DNA from: Pseudobdellovibrionaceae bacterium
Lineage (GTDB): Bacteria; Bdellovibrionota; Bdellovibrionia; Bdellovibrionales; UBA1609
Length of the DNA stretch: 64,000 bases
Direction: 5' to 3'
Assembly: GCA_023898385.1 (NCBI GenBank)
Contig: CP060220.1
Location: forward strand, 1,054,001-1,118,000
Shown here: positions 62,770 through 64,000 of the stretch, piece by piece
Layout: each line of letters opens with the position of its first letter
Numbering within the stretch: the first letter of the stretch is position 1
The notes under the pieces: generated by a model
Told to the model about the DNA's origin: nothing
The model's database searches: none
The model's input: only the letters and a program-made list of their open reading frames with translations
Position numbers and translations under genes: made by a program

Positions 62770-63477
62770 ATGGAATTTCTTCCCATTGGGCATATTGAAT
62801 CCTGTTTTAAAGAAAAATTTGGCACTCCGAGACAACCTGGTTTAGTGCCTTCGGCCCCTGCCCAGTTGATTTTGCATCCTGATCGATGCCCTGAGGGCAT
62901 ATTAAGCGGGCTTGATGATTTCTCTCATCTTTGGATTATTTTTGTTTTTCATCTTAACTCAAATAAAAATGTTAAGGGCAAAATTGCACCCCCCCGACTC
63001 AATGGAGAACGCGTCGGCGTCTTTGCTTCTCGAAGCCCACTTCGGCCCAACCCCATTGGTCTTTCGCTGGCAAAGATAGAAAAAGTCTGTGAAGATAAAA
63101 TTATCTTAAGCGGAGTTGACATCGTAGACCAAACGCCCGTGCTGGATATCAAACCCTACCTTCCCGAAACAGACGCCCCCCTAAAGGCCCAGGCGGGCTG
63201 GACGCGGGTTATTCGTCCGAAGCAATGGCCCGTTCAATTTGGCACCGAGGCGCAAGCCCAACTTGAAAGACTGCAGACGCTCAATCCATCTGTGGACTGG
63301 CAAAGTCTCATCACAGAAACCATTCAACAAGATCCAAGGCCACGCATTTACCGAAACACCCACTCCGACGAAAGTCGATACAAGCAAGACTTTGGTGTAC
63401 AGCTTTTTGACATAAATGTTCGCTTTCGTCTGTACAACAATGAGTGGCACGTCCTGTCCATATCTGGCATGCGCTAA
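62770..63477 (+). CDS. trmO: tRNA (t6A37) N6-methyltransferase TrmO
   Basis: 235 aa, with the TsaA/TrmO fold. PIGHIESCFKEKFGTPRQPGLV, FEDDFSHLWI-like LDDFSHLWI, RSPLRPNPIGLSLA and VDIVDQTPVLDIKPYLP are the family motifs. It methylates t6A37 to m6t6A in tRNA-Thr. The C-terminal TsaA-C-like extension is present. The t6A pathway is represented twice in the window, by tsaE and trmO. Confidence 0.93.
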   Translation: MEFLPIGHIESCFKEKFGTPRQPGLVPSAPAQLILHPDRCPEGILSGLDDFSHLWIIFVFHLNSNKNVKGKIAPPRLNGERVGVFASRSPLRPNPIGLSLAKIEKVCEDKIILSGVDIVDQTPVLDIKPYLPETDAPLKAQAGWTRVIRPKQWPVQFGTEAQAQLERLQTLNPSVDWQSLITETIQQDPRPRIYRNTHSDESRYKQDFGVQLFDINVRFRLYNNEWHVLSISGMR

Positions 63478-63558
63478 TGGCGACTTCCGTCTAGTTTTCA
63501 CAAATTGTTAAAGTCTTCTCCTAGACCTGTCGAAGAGTTGGGTAAGTTGGAGAAGTTG

Positions 63559-64000
63559 ATGGAAAAAGAACACCATAAACCTGACAGGGAAAATGAGCGA
63601 AAGAAAGTGACGTTGCGTGATGACGAACATCAACGCAAACGCATGGGATTTAGCGAATTTTTCAATATCGTTCGCCTGCAGAGAAAGTATATTTACTTGA
63701 TGGTGGCCATCACTACATTGGGCACCCTCATTGGCCACTTACTGAATCTTCCTGAATTTAAAGCACAAGCCACATTAGTAGTAGAGCCGCCAAAAGGGCC
63801 ACAAGTTGTAGACATAATGAACCTGCAACGCATGGGCGCCCCTTCTGCCAGCGAACGCATTGATAGCTATTTACACCACCTACAATCAGATACTTTTTTA
63901 TATAATATTGCGCACCAATTAAAGTTTGACACCAGCTTTGAAAAAATCAACCTGATTGCACCTAAAGACGTCAGTCTGCTCAAACGAAAATACTGGGGTC
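63559..64000 (+). CDS. Wzz/BY-kinase N-terminal-type chain-length protein (partial)
   Basis: ATG at 63559 with GGAG six bases upstream; 147 codons are visible to the window edge. A charged N-terminus (DRENERKKVTLRDDEHQRKR) is followed by FFNIVRLQRKYIYLMVAITTLG, a Wzz-type N-terminal helix, then the periplasmic domain start FKAQATLVVEPP. It could be a Wzz chain-length regulator or the N-terminus of a BY-kinase in an exopolysaccharide cluster beyond the window. Confidence 0.7.
   Translation, partial: MEKEHHKPDRENERKKVTLRDDEHQRKRMGFSEFFNIVRLQRKYIYLMVAITTLGTLIGHLLNLPEFKAQATLVVEPPKGPQVVDIMNLQRMGAPSASERIDSYLHHLQSDTFLYNIAHQLKFDTSFEKINLIAPKDVSLLKRKYWG

Noticed and set aside
1..64000. CRISPR array
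   Set aside because: No set of regularly spaced direct repeats was seen, and no cas-like gene is present.

Overview
The window looks like chromosome of a Gram-negative bacterium, most probably a member of the Bdellovibrionota (Bdellovibrio-like). This placement is an inference. It rests on the mixture of outer-membrane barrels, many small lipoproteins and exported proteins, multihaem-type cytochrome c proteins, a Firmicute-like cdaA-cdaR-glmM block inside a Gram-negative gene set, and frequent TTG/GTG starts behind purine-rich ribosome sites. No 16S rRNA or other decisive marker is present.

Region 1 (1-12.6 kb, mostly minus strand) is housekeeping. A tRNA-modification cluster (cysteine desulfurase, mnmA, mtaB) runs off the left edge. 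It is followed by a long tightly packed operon read right to left: tilS, ftsH, cdaA, a 61-residue remnant of cdaR, glmM, nnr, tsaE. The tilS gene carries two frame disruptions at homopolymers. Region 2 (12.8-22.3 kb) has envelope and metabolic genes: an OmpA-like protein, a Nudix hydrolase, glpX, pgsA, SRPBCC/START-like proteins and a PQQ-type propeller protein.

Region 3 (22.3-28.9 kb) is an AT-richer accessory island starting at a tRNA-Gly(GCC) gene. It holds an AbiE toxin-antitoxin pair whose toxin gene is broken by a 5-bp tandem duplication, a cluster of tight hairpins, an IS481-type element with an extra copy of its right end, an LVIVD-repeat lipoprotein, a roughly 470-bp inverted-repeat-bounded segment that looks like a large structured RNA, and a gene fragment.

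Region 4 (28.9-44.4 kb) begins with small exported low-complexity proteins and twin small OB-like proteins. It then carries a sigma-54 activator; a four-gene kinase / PP2C phosphatase / RimB-type protease / RimK-RCK_C ligase operon; an MscS channel; the ahpC-ahpF-oxyR peroxide-defence group; and a ppk-sixA-ppx polyphosphate operon with overlapping genes.

Region 5 (44.4-64 kb) holds an M28 peptidase, an outer-membrane barrel, an HD-GYP phosphodiesterase, a cyclic-nucleotide-binding protein, a class IV aminotransferase, a large dihaem cytochrome, a CBS-USP-CBS stress cluster, a haem-binding lipoprotein, a nearly perfect 115-bp palindrome, an FkbM methyltransferase, a B12-binding MerR (CarH/LitR-like) regulator divergent from an SDR-SRPBCC fusion, an ABC1 kinase, a DnaQ-like exonuclease, trmO and the start of a Wzz-type chain-length protein.

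Best candidates for something new are the structured RNA element at 27175-27644, the kinase-phosphatase-RimB-RimK operon, and the long palindromes placed between convergent genes.
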